Assembly: GCA_004563195.1 (NCBI GenBank)
Contig: SFTJ01000098.1
Span: 1-6,115 of the forward strand
Length of the DNA: 6,115 bases
Direction: 5' to 3'
From: a bacterium
GTDB lineage: Bacteria > Bacteroidota > Bacteroidia > Bacteroidales > Muribaculaceae
Each line of letters opens with the position of its first letter. The stretch's first letter is position 1. The position numbers were made by a program, and so were the translations under genes. The notes beneath the pieces were generated by a model, which saw only the letters and a program-made list of their open reading frames with translations, was not told the origin of the DNA and did no database searches. Shown here one piece after another: positions 6,104-6,115 of this stretch.

Positions 6104-6115
6104 GGTTAGGAGGCA

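Overview
The window looks like chromosomal DNA from a Bacteroidales bacterium. The best guess is the Muribaculaceae/Prevotella/Bacteroides neighbourhood, but nothing here fixes the genus. The evidence is a fused SecD-SecF protein of the Bacteroidota type, promoter-like sequences fitting the Bacteroidota TTTG-N19-TAnnTTTG pattern, an A-rich leader without a Shine-Dalgarno sequence before secDF, and a lipoprotein family typical of this phylum.

Layout, left to right. (1) Positions 1-507, plus strand: the C-terminal part of a MATE-family multidrug/cation antiporter, cut by the window edge. (2) Positions 508-628: a 121-bp gap between two convergent genes, holding about five copies of a degenerate 9-bp repeat (GTCRGAC plus two bases) and no strong terminator. 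(3) Positions 629-2716, minus strand: a 695-residue lipoprotein of unknown function with an N-terminal SbsA-type Ig-like domain, a small beta-sandwich 'regulatory' domain, a Lys/Asp-rich linker, a DxNxNG(x)2D loop and a highly charged, Asn-rich tail. Its GTG start at 2716 is chosen because it gives a clean signal peptide with a lipobox. (4) Positions 2717-3132: a 416-bp divergent intergenic region with one candidate promoter facing each way and a few short inverted repeats. (5) Positions 3133-6018, plus strand: complete secDF, 961 residues, all key motifs present. (6) Positions 6019-6115: a strong intrinsic terminator, then a short GC-rich palindrome at the window edge.

How the genes relate: SecDF is the proton-driven accessory of the Sec translocon, pulling exported proteins through at the periplasmic side. 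The divergent lipoprotein and the MATE transporter both depend on the Sec/YidC route for insertion or export, as all such proteins do. No operon links the three genes: they are convergent, then divergent, each probably with its own promoter. I see no mobile element, CRISPR array, tRNA or rRNA. I found no convincing new system. The points most worth a second look are the GTC repeat, the predicted promoter pair with the start-codon correction it supports, the domain layout of the unknown lipoprotein, and an in-frame 21-nt duplication in the SecD periplasmic region.
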